DNA of 64,000 nucleotides, from assembly GCF_024733555.1 (NCBI RefSeq), contig NZ_JANIOF010000001.1, positions 2,104,777-2,168,776 of the forward strand, in the 5' to 3' direction. The translations under genes and the position numbers were made by a program. Below the pieces are notes generated by a model. The model ran no database searches. It had not been told where the DNA came from and saw only the letters and a program-made list of their open reading frames with translations. This document shows positions 51,865 to 61,400 of the stretch, in pieces; position 1 is the first letter of the stretch, and each line of letters starts with the position of its first letter. This DNA is from Paenibacillus sp. SC116 (GTDB lineage: Bacteria; Bacillota; Bacilli; Paenibacillales; Paenibacillaceae).

Positions 51865-53742
51865 CTAAGCATACAACATCTTCTCCGATACGACGAAAAC
51901 GAGTGGACGACCATTATCCTGCTGTTGGTAGACAACGATCACAATGGATGACTCTATGTCCGCTGACGGTGCAGCGTCCAGTGTCTGAACTGATGTAATC
52001 ACTGCTGTAGAAGCAGCCTGTATATCTGGATTAGAAGGGTCGTTGGAATTTCCATCATCCACCGATCCTTGCCCCTCTGTCTGACCTACATTCATCCAAT
52101 AAGCAACATCGAATGGCATCCGTTCTACAACCGCATGCTTATGCAGCTCGCGCTCGTTCAGCCCGAGCTCTGCGAAAACGCTACCCAATCGTTCAGGATG
52201 TTCCGCTGCTGCACGAAGAATACGCGCCGCCTCATCTTTATCAATAACGTCCTGCCACCATATTTTACGAGGCTTGTACTTATGGTTCATGAAGTAGTCC
52301 AGCCTCATTAGCCCTTGTGCAACCTCTGGATGCTTCAATTCGCGCCCTTCCAAGAAGCTGCTTAGGCGGACAAATAGATCTTCCAACTGATGGCCAATCT
52401 TCTGCCAGCCTTGTCCTTCCCAATAGTCACCAAATGCTTGGAAGAAATCAAATGGTGAACCAAATTCACGTTCCATCAGATGCTCCATCGTCGTATCCAA
52501 GCGATGTGAGTTCCAATATTTTTCCAATACATCTTCCAGACGCTTAAGACGGACAACATCGTCAAATGGCAGCATATCATTGCTGAGCATCTCGTACGGA
52601 GCATGATCCATATATACATATCCGTACTTCGCGGCATCAATACGCAAGCCCGTTCCACGCAGCAGCTTCAAGAAACCAAGCTGGATTTCTTCTGGACGAA
52701 GCGCAAATACATCGTTAAACGTCGTACGGAATATCTCGTAATCTTCCAATGGAAGGCCGGCAATCAAATCGAGATGCTGGTCAATCTTGCCGCTATTTTT
52801 AACTTTCGTTACCGTACGCGTCAACTTCGCAAAGTTCTGGCGACGCTTCACCAGTTCATTCGTCGGATCATTGGTCGATTGCACACCAATTTCAAAACGG
52901 AATATACCTGGAGGCGCATGTTCAGCTAGGAAATCAAGCACTTCCGGACGCATAATATCTGCCGTAATTTCGAATTGGAACACACAACCGTTATGATTGT
53001 CGATTAGGAATTGGAAAATTTCCATCGCGTAATCACGCTTGATATTGAACGTCCGGTCGACAAATTTAATCAATTTTGCACCGTTGTTGATGAGATATAG
53101 CAGGTCTGACTTCGTACGTTCCATATCGAAATAACGAACGCCAACCTCGATACTGGAAAGACAAAATTGACAGCTGAACGGGCAGCCACGGCTTGTCTCA
53201 AAGTACACAACACGGCGTCCCAGATCAGGCAAGTCCTCAGCAAAGCGATATGGTGACGGAATCTGATTCAAGTCCAACTTTGGACGCGGTGGATTAACGA
53301 GAATCTCCCCTGCTTTGTTGCGGTAAGCAACACCAAAGACGAAATGATACTTGCGATCCGTACTCATTTCCCTCAGCAAGTGGAGCAGTGTCTCTTCCCC
53401 TTCGCCAACAATAATAAAGTCAACGTCCGGAAGTCGCTCCATCCAATACGTTGTATCATAGGATACTTCCGGACCACCAAGTACAACTTTTACTTCCGGC
53501 AATACTTTACGCAGCATGCTAATGACTTTTATCGTCTCTTCGATATTCCAAATATAACAGGAGAATCCTATCACATCAGGCTTACGCTGATATAGATCAG
53601 ACACGATGTTCATAACCGGATCTTTGATCGTGAATTCTGCCAGTTCTATAGGGAACTCCGGTTCACAATGTGCTTTCAGGCACCGCAGCGCGAGTGATGT
53701 GTGAATATATTTTGCATTTAACGTTGCTAGTACGACTTTCAT
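51865..53742 (-). CDS. B12-binding domain radical SAM protein with DUF4080-type C-terminus
   Basis: Protein of 625 aa starting at 53742 (MKVVLATLNAKYIHTSLALR), with AAAGGAG five bases upstream. Residues ~1-130 form a cobalamin-binding-like Rossmann domain (IGFSCYIWNIEETI, VVLGGPEVSYD). The radical SAM core follows, with cluster cysteines in SRGCPFSCQFCLS, then the FEITADIMRPEV and HLDLIAGLPLEDYE segments. The C-terminal ~200 residues match a DUF4080-like region with a charged variable tail. The substrate of this group is not known to me. It is monocistronic. Confidence 0.88.
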   Translation of the reverse strand: MKVVLATLNAKYIHTSLALRCLKAHCEPEFPIELAEFTIKDPVMNIVSDLYQRKPDVIGFSCYIWNIEETIKVISMLRKVLPEVKVVLGGPEVSYDTTYWMERLPDVDFIIVGEGEETLLHLLREMSTDRKYHFVFGVAYRNKAGEILVNPPRPKLDLNQIPSPYRFAEDLPDLGRRVVYFETSRGCPFSCQFCLSSIEVGVRYFDMERTKSDLLYLINNGAKLIKFVDRTFNIKRDYAMEIFQFLIDNHNGCVFQFEITADIMRPEVLDFLAEHAPPGIFRFEIGVQSTNDPTNELVKRRQNFAKLTRTVTKVKNSGKIDQHLDLIAGLPLEDYEIFRTTFNDVFALRPEEIQLGFLKLLRGTGLRIDAAKYGYVYMDHAPYEMLSNDMLPFDDVVRLKRLEDVLEKYWNSHRLDTTMEHLMEREFGSPFDFFQAFGDYWEGQGWQKIGHQLEDLFVRLSSFLEGRELKHPEVAQGLMRLDYFMNHKYKPRKIWWQDVIDKDEAARILRAAAEHPERLGSVFAELGLNERELHKHAVVERMPFDVAYWMNVGQTEGQGSVDDGNSNDPSNPDIQAASTAVITSVQTLDAAPSADIESSIVIVVYQQQDNGRPLVFVVSEKMLYA

Positions 53743-53836
53743 AGTAGCTCCTTTCAACGGCTAACCAGCCAATCCTCATTATAACGATTATCGTCAAAAA
53801 ATTCGAGCTGCAACAGCCGTCTCTTTTCTATAATGC

Positions 53837-53868
53837 AAAAAGGCTGCCAACTACTTGCCGGCAAGCCT
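53837..53868 (-). terminator. Hairpin with T-run upstream of the B12 radical SAM gene
   Basis: On the minus strand AGGCTTGCC pairs with GGCAGCCT (one bulge), followed by TTTTTG, about 95 bp before the radical SAM start. It may end transcription from upstream or act as a leader attenuator. Confidence 0.35.
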
Positions 53869-54073
53869 AAAATGGATAAATAATTAAACTCAAGAGAGAA
53901 ATTAACAACTTATTTGGGTATTCAGATAAAGCATTGTGTTGTAACATAATATATAAATTAGGATGACAGAACACAATCATATTCTATATAATTAGTTAGT
54001 TTGACAGTATTGAAAACATAGTGATATCATGTGCCTTATGCACAAAATCGTCCAGTCGTGGAGGTGAAGTCGT

Positions 54074-54343
54074 ATGACTGCTAAATACACTAATGTACAA
54101 GTTCTTGCTGTAGCAGAGGAATTCAAGTCACGCCTCACGAAGCAATCCATTACAGATATTGAATTCATTTCGGCTGTCATAGCTATGCACAACTCTGGCA
54201 GAATTGATGAATCAGATGCCGGAAAAATTCTTCTCCATGCTTATGCTGGGGATGTTAACTGTATGAAGACCAAGCTATTACAAGCTTCACTTCAACTAAA
54301 TGATGAAATGATTCTAGAAATTCAACGAAAAGCAACGCATTAA
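54074..54343 (+). CDS. Hypothetical 89-aa cytosolic protein
   Basis: A strong ribosome site (GGAGGTGA) lies six bases before the ATG. The sequence is helical and charged (KYTNVQVLAVAEEFKSRLTK, later AGKILLHAYAGDVNCMKTKL), with no membrane segment and no motif I can name. It is the only plus-strand gene between the radical SAM protein and the phage-type block, and the likely chromosomal side of the boundary lies here. Confidence 0.55.
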   Translation: MTAKYTNVQVLAVAEEFKSRLTKQSITDIEFISAVIAMHNSGRIDESDAGKILLHAYAGDVNCMKTKLLQASLQLNDEMILEIQRKATH

Positions 54344-54413
54344 GATACTGTTTCTTGCCGATACGAATCACTTTATTTATACCATTCTAGTGTACTTGCA
54401 AGCTTACCCCTCT

Positions 54414-54618
54414 AAAGCACGAGCAGGTACATAGGTTATATCGTTAATGAGCATATCTTCATATTTGGATTTACAATTATCACATTTAAATCAGTCGGCG
54501 TGCTCTCGTCGCCTCCCTCATGTATTTGTTTTTTAATCACTCCCATTTTTTGAGAAGCCTTCGGGGACAATTTCTTGACTCCATTTTTGGTGTGGACGCC
54601 TTCATTAGATGTCTACGA
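54414..54618 (-). pseudogene. Frameshifted remnant, possibly the C-terminal end of a phage lysin
   Basis: Immediately downstream of the holin on the minus strand, one frame reads KLSPKASQKMGVIKKQ and ends near VIIVN. An overlapping frame continues KYEDMLINDITYVPARALEG and a stop at 54414. The joined sequence VIIVN...LINDITYVPARA resembles the copper-amine-oxidase-N-like stalk domain found at the end of many Paenibacillus amidases and phage lysins (usual LINGVTYVPxRA). No start, catalytic domain or ribosome site remains in this stretch. Confidence 0.45.
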
Positions 54619-54664
54619 TTTATTTTCGCACCATTAGAAATAAGTAATTTTTTAATATTTATCT

Positions 54665-55105
54665 TTATATATCCTTATCAGTCATTTTTTCAGGCTTCGA
54701 CTCTATTGGATGCTGCTGCAAATTTTTCAGGGCTTTCATAATTATAGCTGGGTATTTAAGCCCCATTTTTCCGCAGTTTTCTAGGATACTAATCCCTTCT
54801 GTTGCCATAATAAACATTAACATAGCATTGCGCATAAAGTGTCCTTCATTCCCAACAACTACATCCAATTGGTGAGCAACTATAATCAGACTTAATGAAA
54901 TCGTTTTTCGCACTATCCCTCTCCAGCTATCTCTGCTTGTTAGAACATCATTGTACCAAGCAGCAAGTACTCCCGTTACATAGTCAAGAATGACTAGAAT
55001 GGTACATGATAGAAACAGTGCATCAATTCCACCTAGTAATAGAGTAATAAATGACACTCCCCCACCAATTAGTAGCGTATACAAACTATCTGTGGCTTTC
55101 TCCAT
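54665..55105 (-). CDS. Phage holin family protein
   Basis: Protein of 146 aa. Helices are visible at TLLIGGGVSFITLLLGGIDA, FLSCTILVILDYVTGVLAAW and in the second half. The DYVTGVLAAWYN segment with RDSWRGIVRKT and the EGISILENCGKMG region is characteristic of phi29-type / phage holin family 4 proteins. Holins form membrane holes that release the lysin. It is the last intact gene of the minus-strand phage-type block, six bases after the sigma-factor gene. Confidence 0.85.
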   Translation of the reverse strand: MEKATDSLYTLLIGGGVSFITLLLGGIDALFLSCTILVILDYVTGVLAAWYNDVLTSRDSWRGIVRKTISLSLIIVAHQLDVVVGNEGHFMRNAMLMFIMATEGISILENCGKMGLKYPAIIMKALKNLQQHPIESKPEKMTDKDI

Positions 55106-55111
55106 ATCTAT

Positions 55112-55927
55112 TTACCCCTTCTGGTTTACTCTATCTGCCGCTTCAGATGCTATTCTATCTGCGTCTAAAATAAGTTTTGCAGCTTTCTTTACCGTTTTTC
55201 TAATTTTATTAGGCGAAATTTCTAACATTTTAGTAATTTCTTTAGGTTCATATCCCTTTAGCTTGGAATGAATAATTTTTTGCTCAGTCTCGTCTAAGGC
55301 ATGACTGATGTTTTCAACAATTCGTTCTACCAGCATACGGCTATCTGCGTCTTCCTGGAATCCCTCGTAGATTTCGTACTGTTCGTTACTCTTATCTAAA
55401 AAGCTGACCTTGGACATAAGCATTGCTTTTTCCACCTTTTTCGAATCTTCCATCCCTAGCAGTTGTGATATATGTATAGCAGGAGGAAGATAGCCCAACT
55501 TCTTTTCAATTTTCCCAATAGCATTGATGATGACACTTGCTGTTCTAGTAGGGCGAATCATTTTCGTATGATCACGTAAAAAGTGCTTTACTTCACGTAC
55601 TATAGCAACGACAGAGAACGTACTGAATCGATTTCCCATTTTCGGATTGAACGCCTGAATCGATTTAAGTAGTGCTAATCTACCAATTTGAAGAAGATCA
55701 TCTTTTTCAATACCATGAACTCTGGTTAAATAGTCTGGGGAGCCTATATATTTGTGGATGGAGTGCCATATTAAATTCTCGTTTGCTATCATGCTTTCCC
55801 CTGCATATTCTTTATCCTGCTGACACCGATAAATATTTTCGGCTATATCTAGTGAATAATACTGTTTATCGGCTTTACGATTCGCTTCAATGGTTGTTGT
55901 ATCCACACCTACACCTCTTCTGTTCAC
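55112..55927 (-). CDS. Sigma-70 family RNA polymerase sigma factor (271 aa)
   Basis: It starts at GTG 55927, overlapping the preceding stop by four bases (GTGA), so it is translationally coupled. Region 2 is visible as DDLLQIGRLALLKSIQAFNP followed by RFSTFSVVAIVREVKHFLRD, a region-3-like IEKKLGYLPPAIHISQLLGM, and a region-4 helix-turn-helix LKGYEPKEITKMLEISPNK. The shape resembles sporulation-type (group 3) sigma factors more than ECF ones. Located in the phage regulatory/lysis block, it probably directs late phage genes or controls the block. Confidence 0.82.
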   Translation of the reverse strand: MNRRGVGVDTTTIEANRKADKQYYSLDIAENIYRCQQDKEYAGESMIANENLIWHSIHKYIGSPDYLTRVHGIEKDDLLQIGRLALLKSIQAFNPKMGNRFSTFSVVAIVREVKHFLRDHTKMIRPTRTASVIINAIGKIEKKLGYLPPAIHISQLLGMEDSKKVEKAMLMSKVSFLDKSNEQYEIYEGFQEDADSRMLVERIVENISHALDETEQKIIHSKLKGYEPKEITKMLEISPNKIRKTVKKAAKLILDADRIASEAADRVNQKG

Positions 55928-56253
55928 TTTTCGGATTCGGACAATGATACAAGCTCTTCTTTCGTTATTTCTACGATTTCAAGAACTGTTTTCGATAACG
56001 GCCATGTAGAACCATCGGTCATTAATAAGCTATAAAAAATTTCAGGTCGTTCTACTTTTTCCCCAGTAGTCATATCTAAATAAATTTCCGCTTTTTCAAA
56101 TCCGCAAACATGTCCTGCAAACCATACATTTTCAGTTTCTGACTCACTGCCGAGCTTAGGCATTTCATTGACAGGTACATGTACCAACTTTCCTGACGCA
56201 TCTCGCAGCATTTCCTCCGTTAATGGCTCTGTTTTCGTTTTAATTATTTTCAT
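55924..56253 (-). CDS. Hypothetical 109-aa phage-block protein
   Basis: A strong ribosome site (AAGGAGAG) lies upstream. The sequence is acidic, with LTEEMLRDASGKLVHVPVNE, a central VWFAGHVCGFEKAEIYLDM and an acidic C-terminus. There is no membrane helix and no recognised domain. Its stop overlaps the sigma-factor start, so it may be a partner or modulator of that factor. That is inference from gene order only. Confidence 0.6.
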   Translation of the reverse strand: MKIIKTKTEPLTEEMLRDASGKLVHVPVNEMPKLGSESETENVWFAGHVCGFEKAEIYLDMTTGEKVERPEIFYSLLMTDGSTWPLSKTVLEIVEITKEELVSLSESEK

Positions 56254-56288
56254 CGTATTCTCTCCTTATTTATTAAGTAATAATAGAA

Positions 56289-56465
56289 TCAGTTCGATTC
56301 AACTGGGCTCCAAAATTCAAGCAACAATGGTAACGGTACCGCTATCGTGGATATGCACTGACCTGTGTGATCAACATAACGCACATATGAATTTTCTTCC
56401 TGATAATGAAGTGTGCCGACGATCTCTGAAAATCTACTTTTTAAAATTGTATGTTCATTCATCAT
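56289..56465 (-). CDS. Small 58-aa protein in the phage regulatory block
   Basis: Two adjacent ATG codons at 56465 and 56462 follow AAGGAAG at good spacing, the site overlapping the stop of the preceding sigma gene. The frame reads MNEHTILKSRFSEIVGTLHY through to FWSPVESN and a stop at 56289. There is no known domain. Support is the ribosome site, the tight fit between its neighbours (11 and 35 bp) and the same strand. Too short for most automatic callers. Confidence 0.5.
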   Translation of the reverse strand: MMNEHTILKSRFSEIVGTLHYQEENSYVRYVDHTGQCISTIAVPLPLLLEFWSPVESN

Positions 56466-56476
56466 TCATATCTTCC

Positions 56477-57043
56477 TTATATATAAAGTAGGTATTTAGC
56501 CTTAATATTTTTCCAAAAGCCAGCCACATTAGCCTTCGTGCATTTCATCACTTTCGCGATCTCTTGAAAGCTTAATCCTGTCGTCCACAATAGAAAAACT
56601 TCCCTTTCTCTTGGCGTTAACCCACCTCTAAGTGAAAAATCATGAATAAACACCACATCCTCATACGTTGCATCTTCCGAAGATAAATAATCAGCTACAA
56701 TGCCTCCCAACATGCCATATTCGATGTCTGAGACTTCTTGTGCAGGGACAAAACGAATTGACTCATTAAGAGGTCTACTAGGACGATGCTTAGACTCAGC
56801 AATCTTATTAATTATGGTCGTATCAATAATCCGATTTAGGTATGTTTTCATACGACTTTTAGCAGGGTCATATCGATCCACATAGCGCAAAATTCGAATC
56901 ATGCACTCTTGAACAAGATCATCATTCTCCATACCTGTAACTTGCTTTCCTCTTATTCGTTTGTAACAAGTGTTCTGTGCAGCCTCAATAAAAGCTTCCA
57001 TGTCCTCTAAAGCATACAATTCTTCCAATGTTAATTGGCTCAT
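56477..57043 (-). CDS. Sigma-70 family RNA polymerase sigma factor (188 aa)
   Basis: AAGGGGA lies upstream. Region 2 is LVQECMIRILRYVDRYDPAK with RMKTYLNRIIDTTIINKI after it. Region 4 is LTPREREVFLLWTTGLSFQE followed by IAKVMKCTKANVAGFWKNI, a clear helix-turn-helix. The length and two-domain plan match ECF-like or phage sigma factors. It is the second sigma-like gene in the block and lies four genes upstream of the holin. A role in switching on late or tail genes is inferred. Confidence 0.82.
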   Translation of the reverse strand: MSQLTLEELYALEDMEAFIEAAQNTCYKRIRGKQVTGMENDDLVQECMIRILRYVDRYDPAKSRMKTYLNRIIDTTIINKIAESKHRPSRPLNESIRFVPAQEVSDIEYGMLGGIVADYLSSEDATYEDVVFIHDFSLRGGLTPREREVFLLWTTGLSFQEIAKVMKCTKANVAGFWKNIKAKYLLYI

Positions 57044-57126
57044 CGTACAATCCCCTTTTCCTGAAATAGGATTAAAAATAAAATAATTCTAATGGAATAA
57101 TACTGCAAAAAAGATCGAACTCAGTA

Positions 57127-57333
57127 TCAATTTGCTTCTTCTTGTATATTTTTGTCGTAGAAAATGATACTGAACGCTTGTAGTCGCGATAAGCTTTCAG
57201 GACCTTCTTGCTCATCCAGCATTTGAATAAGCTCTTCAATAATCTCTTGCTTCGTCATGCCGTCTTCGTGCGAGTAAGATGAAGATAAAATGGTCTCACC
57301 GTCATAGCTGTACGTTAGTCTTGTCGTAATCAT
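57127..57333 (-). CDS. Hypothetical 68-aa phage-block protein
   Basis: GGGAGG lies upstream of ATG 57333. It begins MITTRLTYSYDGETILSSSY and continues with an acidic helix (KQEIIEELIQMLDEQEG). It is small, acidic and soluble, with no recognised domain. It starts 12 bp after the winged-helix gene and is probably cotranscribed. Confidence 0.55.
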   Translation of the reverse strand: MITTRLTYSYDGETILSSSYSHEDGMTKQEIIEELIQMLDEQEGPESLSRLQAFSIIFYDKNIQEEAN

Positions 57334-57345
57334 GTCATTTCCTCC

Positions 57346-57879
57346 CTAAGTTAACTGGCCCAAGTAGTATCCAAACCACTCTGCAATATCCTTTACATGT
57401 CGTTCTGGCGAGCGTCTTGCCAGCTCATATAAACCCGAGCCCTCATATTCATGCATAAGTGAAGCCACATCACCATGACGTGCTTCGCAGTGCAATACAA
57501 TTTCATATATAATCTCCGAATGCCGCAGCGTTTTAGATTCATGTAATGGAAGCAAATGTAGCCGTTTATTATCTACTTGCTTACTTTCAGTACGATCCAT
57601 TACAAGTTCAGCATCTATTAATTCATTGATATGATGCATTAACGTTGATAGACTCCATCGCAATTGCATTTGCAATGATTCATAAGACACCACTACATCC
57701 CTGTTTGCCCCCGCTTCATGTTTAATGAGCGTGTACAGCATTTTCGCTTGTGCGGACAAAAATAAGCAGTTCGTAATTTTCGTTATCGCGATACAAAACC
57801 CACGATTGATACCTTCATTTACAATGAACTCCGTTTCTTTACTTACAGCACGCTCTTGCACGTCAACAAATTGCTCCAT
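57346..57879 (-). CDS. Winged-helix DNA-binding protein of the phage block
   Basis: Protein of 177 aa with AAGGGGA upstream. The middle has LSAQAKMLYTLIKHEAGANR, VVSYESLQMQLRWSLSTLMH and INELIDAELVMDRTE, the helix pattern of a replication-initiator or MarR-like winged helix. The C-terminal ~70 residues are helical and unrecognised. It is the first gene of the regulatory/lysis block, downstream of a strong terminator and of phased repeats at 58159-58188, which could be its binding site. Confidence 0.65.
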   Translation of the reverse strand: MEQFVDVQERAVSKETEFIVNEGINRGFCIAITKITNCLFLSAQAKMLYTLIKHEAGANRDVVVSYESLQMQLRWSLSTLMHHINELIDAELVMDRTESKQVDNKRLHLLPLHESKTLRHSEIIYEIVLHCEARHGDVASLMHEYEGSGLYELARRSPERHVKDIAEWFGYYLGQLT

Positions 57880-57977
57880 GATGACTCCCCTTTTTATGTC
57901 CTTGTTATCCCATACATTGCCACCCAGAAATAGTTAAGGTCCAATCTAATAAACTTTTAAAAATTCTTATAAAATAT

Positions 57978-58026
57978 AAAGGTCAAATAGCCCTCACCTT
58001 ATCAGGTTGGGGGCTATTTGACCTTT
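57978..58026. terminator. Long perfect hairpin terminator
   Basis: AAAGGTCAAATAGCCC (57978-57993) and GGGCTATTTGACCTTT (58011-58026) form a 16-bp perfect stem, with a smaller stem in the loop and a T-rich tail on the minus strand. It separates the structural genes from the regulatory/lysis block. Confidence 0.75.
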
Positions 58027-58158
58027 ACGTTATAAAAATACCGATTCTTATTAAGCGTATGATGGTTTAATCATTAGGTATTATGCAGCTCAGTGATCCT
58101 CTTTATTAATTTGCTATATTACTAAAATAACGCCTATTTGACTGAACTACCTGCACCG

Positions 58159-58188
58159 AATCTGCATGTAATCTGCAAAAAATCTGCA
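58159..58188. repeat. Three phased direct repeats (iteron-like)
   Basis: AATCTGCA occurs at 58159, 58170 and 58181, exactly 11 bp apart, so all copies face the same side of the helix. A related CTGCACC precedes them. They lie in a gene-free stretch bounded by terminators at 57978 and 58283. They are likely a protein-binding array. Confidence 0.5.
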
Positions 58189-58282
58189 ACTGGAAAAACA
58201 AGTCGTACGAATAATTGTTACACTGAGAATTTAAAATTGGAATTGGGGACGTCAACCATAAACGTTTTCAGAAGAAACTAAA

Positions 58283-58317
58283 CGACCGTTCCCCGATAAA
58301 ATATCGAGAAACGGTCG
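58283..58317 (-). terminator. Terminator of the large tail-type gene
   Basis: CGACCGTT (58283-58290) pairs with AACGGTCG (58310-58317) with an inner GATA/TATC stem. The minus-strand tail is TTTAGTTT. It follows the 1050-residue gene by about 85 bp. Confidence 0.65.
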
Positions 58318-58400
58318 CTGCTTAAACGTGTCTATTTATTTATTGCTGTCTACTTGACAGGGATGACCAGTTGGCTTCTTTTTTATTGGTATTTATTCTA

Positions 58401-61400
58401 TTATTTCCATGCCATTCCCCATGCGTTTAATTTGGCTTCGCCCGTAATCTCAGCTTTCATTCTCAATTCTCTACCAGAAGGCTGAGATGATAGGTTACAT
58501 GGAATATTCAGATTCGCCGGAGACCAAGTTACACCGTTATCTCTAGATAAGTAGAAGTCGCATGCCCCCCCATTGTATGTCACGTCAGCCGTAACCAATA
58601 CTGATACTGGATCAAACTCGCATTTTTCGGCCTTGCTGACGACAACTGCTTTCTTGTCGTCACCTCTTTGGAGTATGAAATTATCGAAATGATTTATACC
58701 TGTACTCCATAGTGAAGGATATACATTAGGAAATTGTATATCTATTTTCCCCTCAAACTCAACAATTCCATCTACATAAACAACTAAGTGGCTGTTTAAT
58801 AGATTAAATATCATACGCACGGCAGCAAAATTTTTATTAAGCTTTTTATTCACTAAGTGAGCATAATCAGGTTCATTCATATATCTAATGTAGAGTCTTA
58901 CGTCATTTTTTTCACCAGAAAGTTCTGTTCTAATCGTTTTTTTCCAGTACGTTTGTAAATTGGATATCGCTAAAGATGCATTCTGAGAAGTATGTTTATA
59001 TATCGTACAGGATACATCTATAATGTCCGTTATCAAATGTTTATCATACTGAACTTCAGCTGAATGCGGACTCCCCGTGGTGTTCACAACTAACTGACCA
59101 TCTACAATGGAAAGATTCCCATTTCTATAGTAATCTGTCCATTCCGGGCGAACAGCAGGCTGATTAAAATCATCTTCAAATAACAGTTCCTTGCCTACAA
59201 TAATACATTTGTTAAGTGAATCATATTTATAGCTGGATTGCAGAATATCCAAGCCATCTTCATTACTTAACACATCAACCATCATATGATGCATTCCGTT
59301 GCGACCAGCATTCATTTGCGAATCAATTTTAAAATTGGTCTTTAGCAAATTCACTTGTAGATTATTCATCTCAGGTACTAAGACGCTACTACTCGACATG
59401 AGTCGGAACTCATTTATACGTACTGGAAGTGCAGCCACCTTCGGAGAAGCAAGTTCTGCTTTTACTCGAAGATCTGATCCAGCTGGATTTGGGAATGTGA
59501 TTTCTGTACCTGGCTGAACAGGATGCCAATCACCACCGCCCATATTAGATAAATACCATTTTACGTCTCCGCCATTGAGTTCTTGATTCACGGTCAACAC
59601 TGCTCTTGAAGCCGGAATAACCGAGGGAACGCTTGTACTAACGAACGTATTCTTCACATCTTGATTGGTCGAACTGCCTTCCACGATGGAATACCCTCTG
59701 AGTTTCGGAGTTATTAGTGTACTCGGAGATTGGAACTCTCCCTTCACTCTAACGGAATTTCCTGATGTAGGAAATGAAACTTTTTGTCCACTACTAGCTG
59801 GATGCCACGTCAAACCGTTATCATTCGAGACAGACATTTGAACAGTAGTATCCAGTTTCTTAAAGGTACACGTCTTTATCGTGTTAAAATCCTGTGGAGT
59901 TTGTTCCAGAAATAATAACTCAATATCACCATTGTAATTATACGATAGCGATTGAACGACATCGCTGGTCAACGTATCTGACGTGACTGGTTCCAAAACA
60001 ACATCCATCGTTCCATCTAGATTAAATATCGTATATCTAATATTTGCCCTTGAAGGGTTTTCTCCAAAATACGTGTGTGTATACATATATTTGGAAGAAG
60101 ACATTTTCACCATTTTGCCGTGCAGTTCATATACATCAGATGGAGTGCCTCCAATATGTACCGTTGTATCTATTCGTTTCTCTATTACATAATCCGTACC
60201 GTTATACTTGATAATCGCGATAAACATCATCCATGTTTTGTGATCGAACCCTACTATAATGATACGATCTATCTCTTCATCATAGTACACGGCTCCAGCT
60301 GCAATAGAGCTGAATATACTCCAATACGCCTTTGCCACTTGCCCTGTATTCGTGTATAAAACTAAAGCATTGGTCGCAATCCTTACACCATACGATAGAG
60401 AAAGCATATGTTGCCGCCTGGTATCGTAAACTAAGTGGTTTAAAATACAATACCCACTTAATGCTGGAGCAAGATCAGCAACAACCTCTCCTTTAGAGTT
60501 GAATATTATCATTTTATATCGGGGATCAGATCCAACAGCCAGAACCCACACATTTCCTTCTGAGCTTAAACCCACGCCTAGAGTTCTTGTAGTGGATGAT
60601 AAAATATTTGTACTGCAAATTGCATTTAAAAATACCGTCCCATCCGGATTAAATACAACCACTTTAATATGAAAATAAATCAAGTAGACATACCACACAC
60701 GATTGTTATAATCGACTACAGCCGCAGTTGCATAATGTTTGTTAGGAGTGTAGTCAAGGTGACCATAAGTGTCCTTATGCTCCGTATGAAATGCTATTGT
60801 CCCATCTGTGTTAACAACTTTAGCATAAACACCAATTCTTGGTTTGTAGTACAAATACCAAGAGCGACCGCTGCGATCCGTAACCATTACCGGAAGTGTA
60901 TGCTTGTTAGCTGCATCTCCCCTAGGAGAAACAAGCCCAGCTTCCGTAAACGTTACCGCGCTGCTATGCTGAACATCTGTGTCCAAGGTGACAAACTCCG
61001 TGCCAGCAGTAGGAATTTCTTTACTCACAAAACTGCCTTCACGCTTTCCTTTTATGAGCTGGACGTGTCCCTCTATGCTATGCTCCACCGCTACCGAATT
61101 ACGATCATCCCAATAATTTGGATGGTCAAACTTATCCGCAAAAGACACCAGCTTATCTGTGCGAATATACCCTTCGCCTTTAATCACATTCGTCTGGTTC
61201 GTATCAATTCGATTCTCACCTTTGAAATCTTCTGTAAATACATGTGATGATGTTCTAGTCGCATTCTCCAGTCGCTGCAATCTATTCAGCAGGTCGGCAG
61301 GAACAGTCCCGCCTCCGCCACCACTTCCGCTGCCACTTAACAGCGTATACACGCCACCCTTATATAAGTACATGACAGGACCATTATTATGCTGCTGATC

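Noticed and set aside
56285-56300. GTTCGATTC, resembling a tRNA T-loop
   Set aside because: No cloverleaf can be drawn around it and it lies inside the small 58-aa gene.
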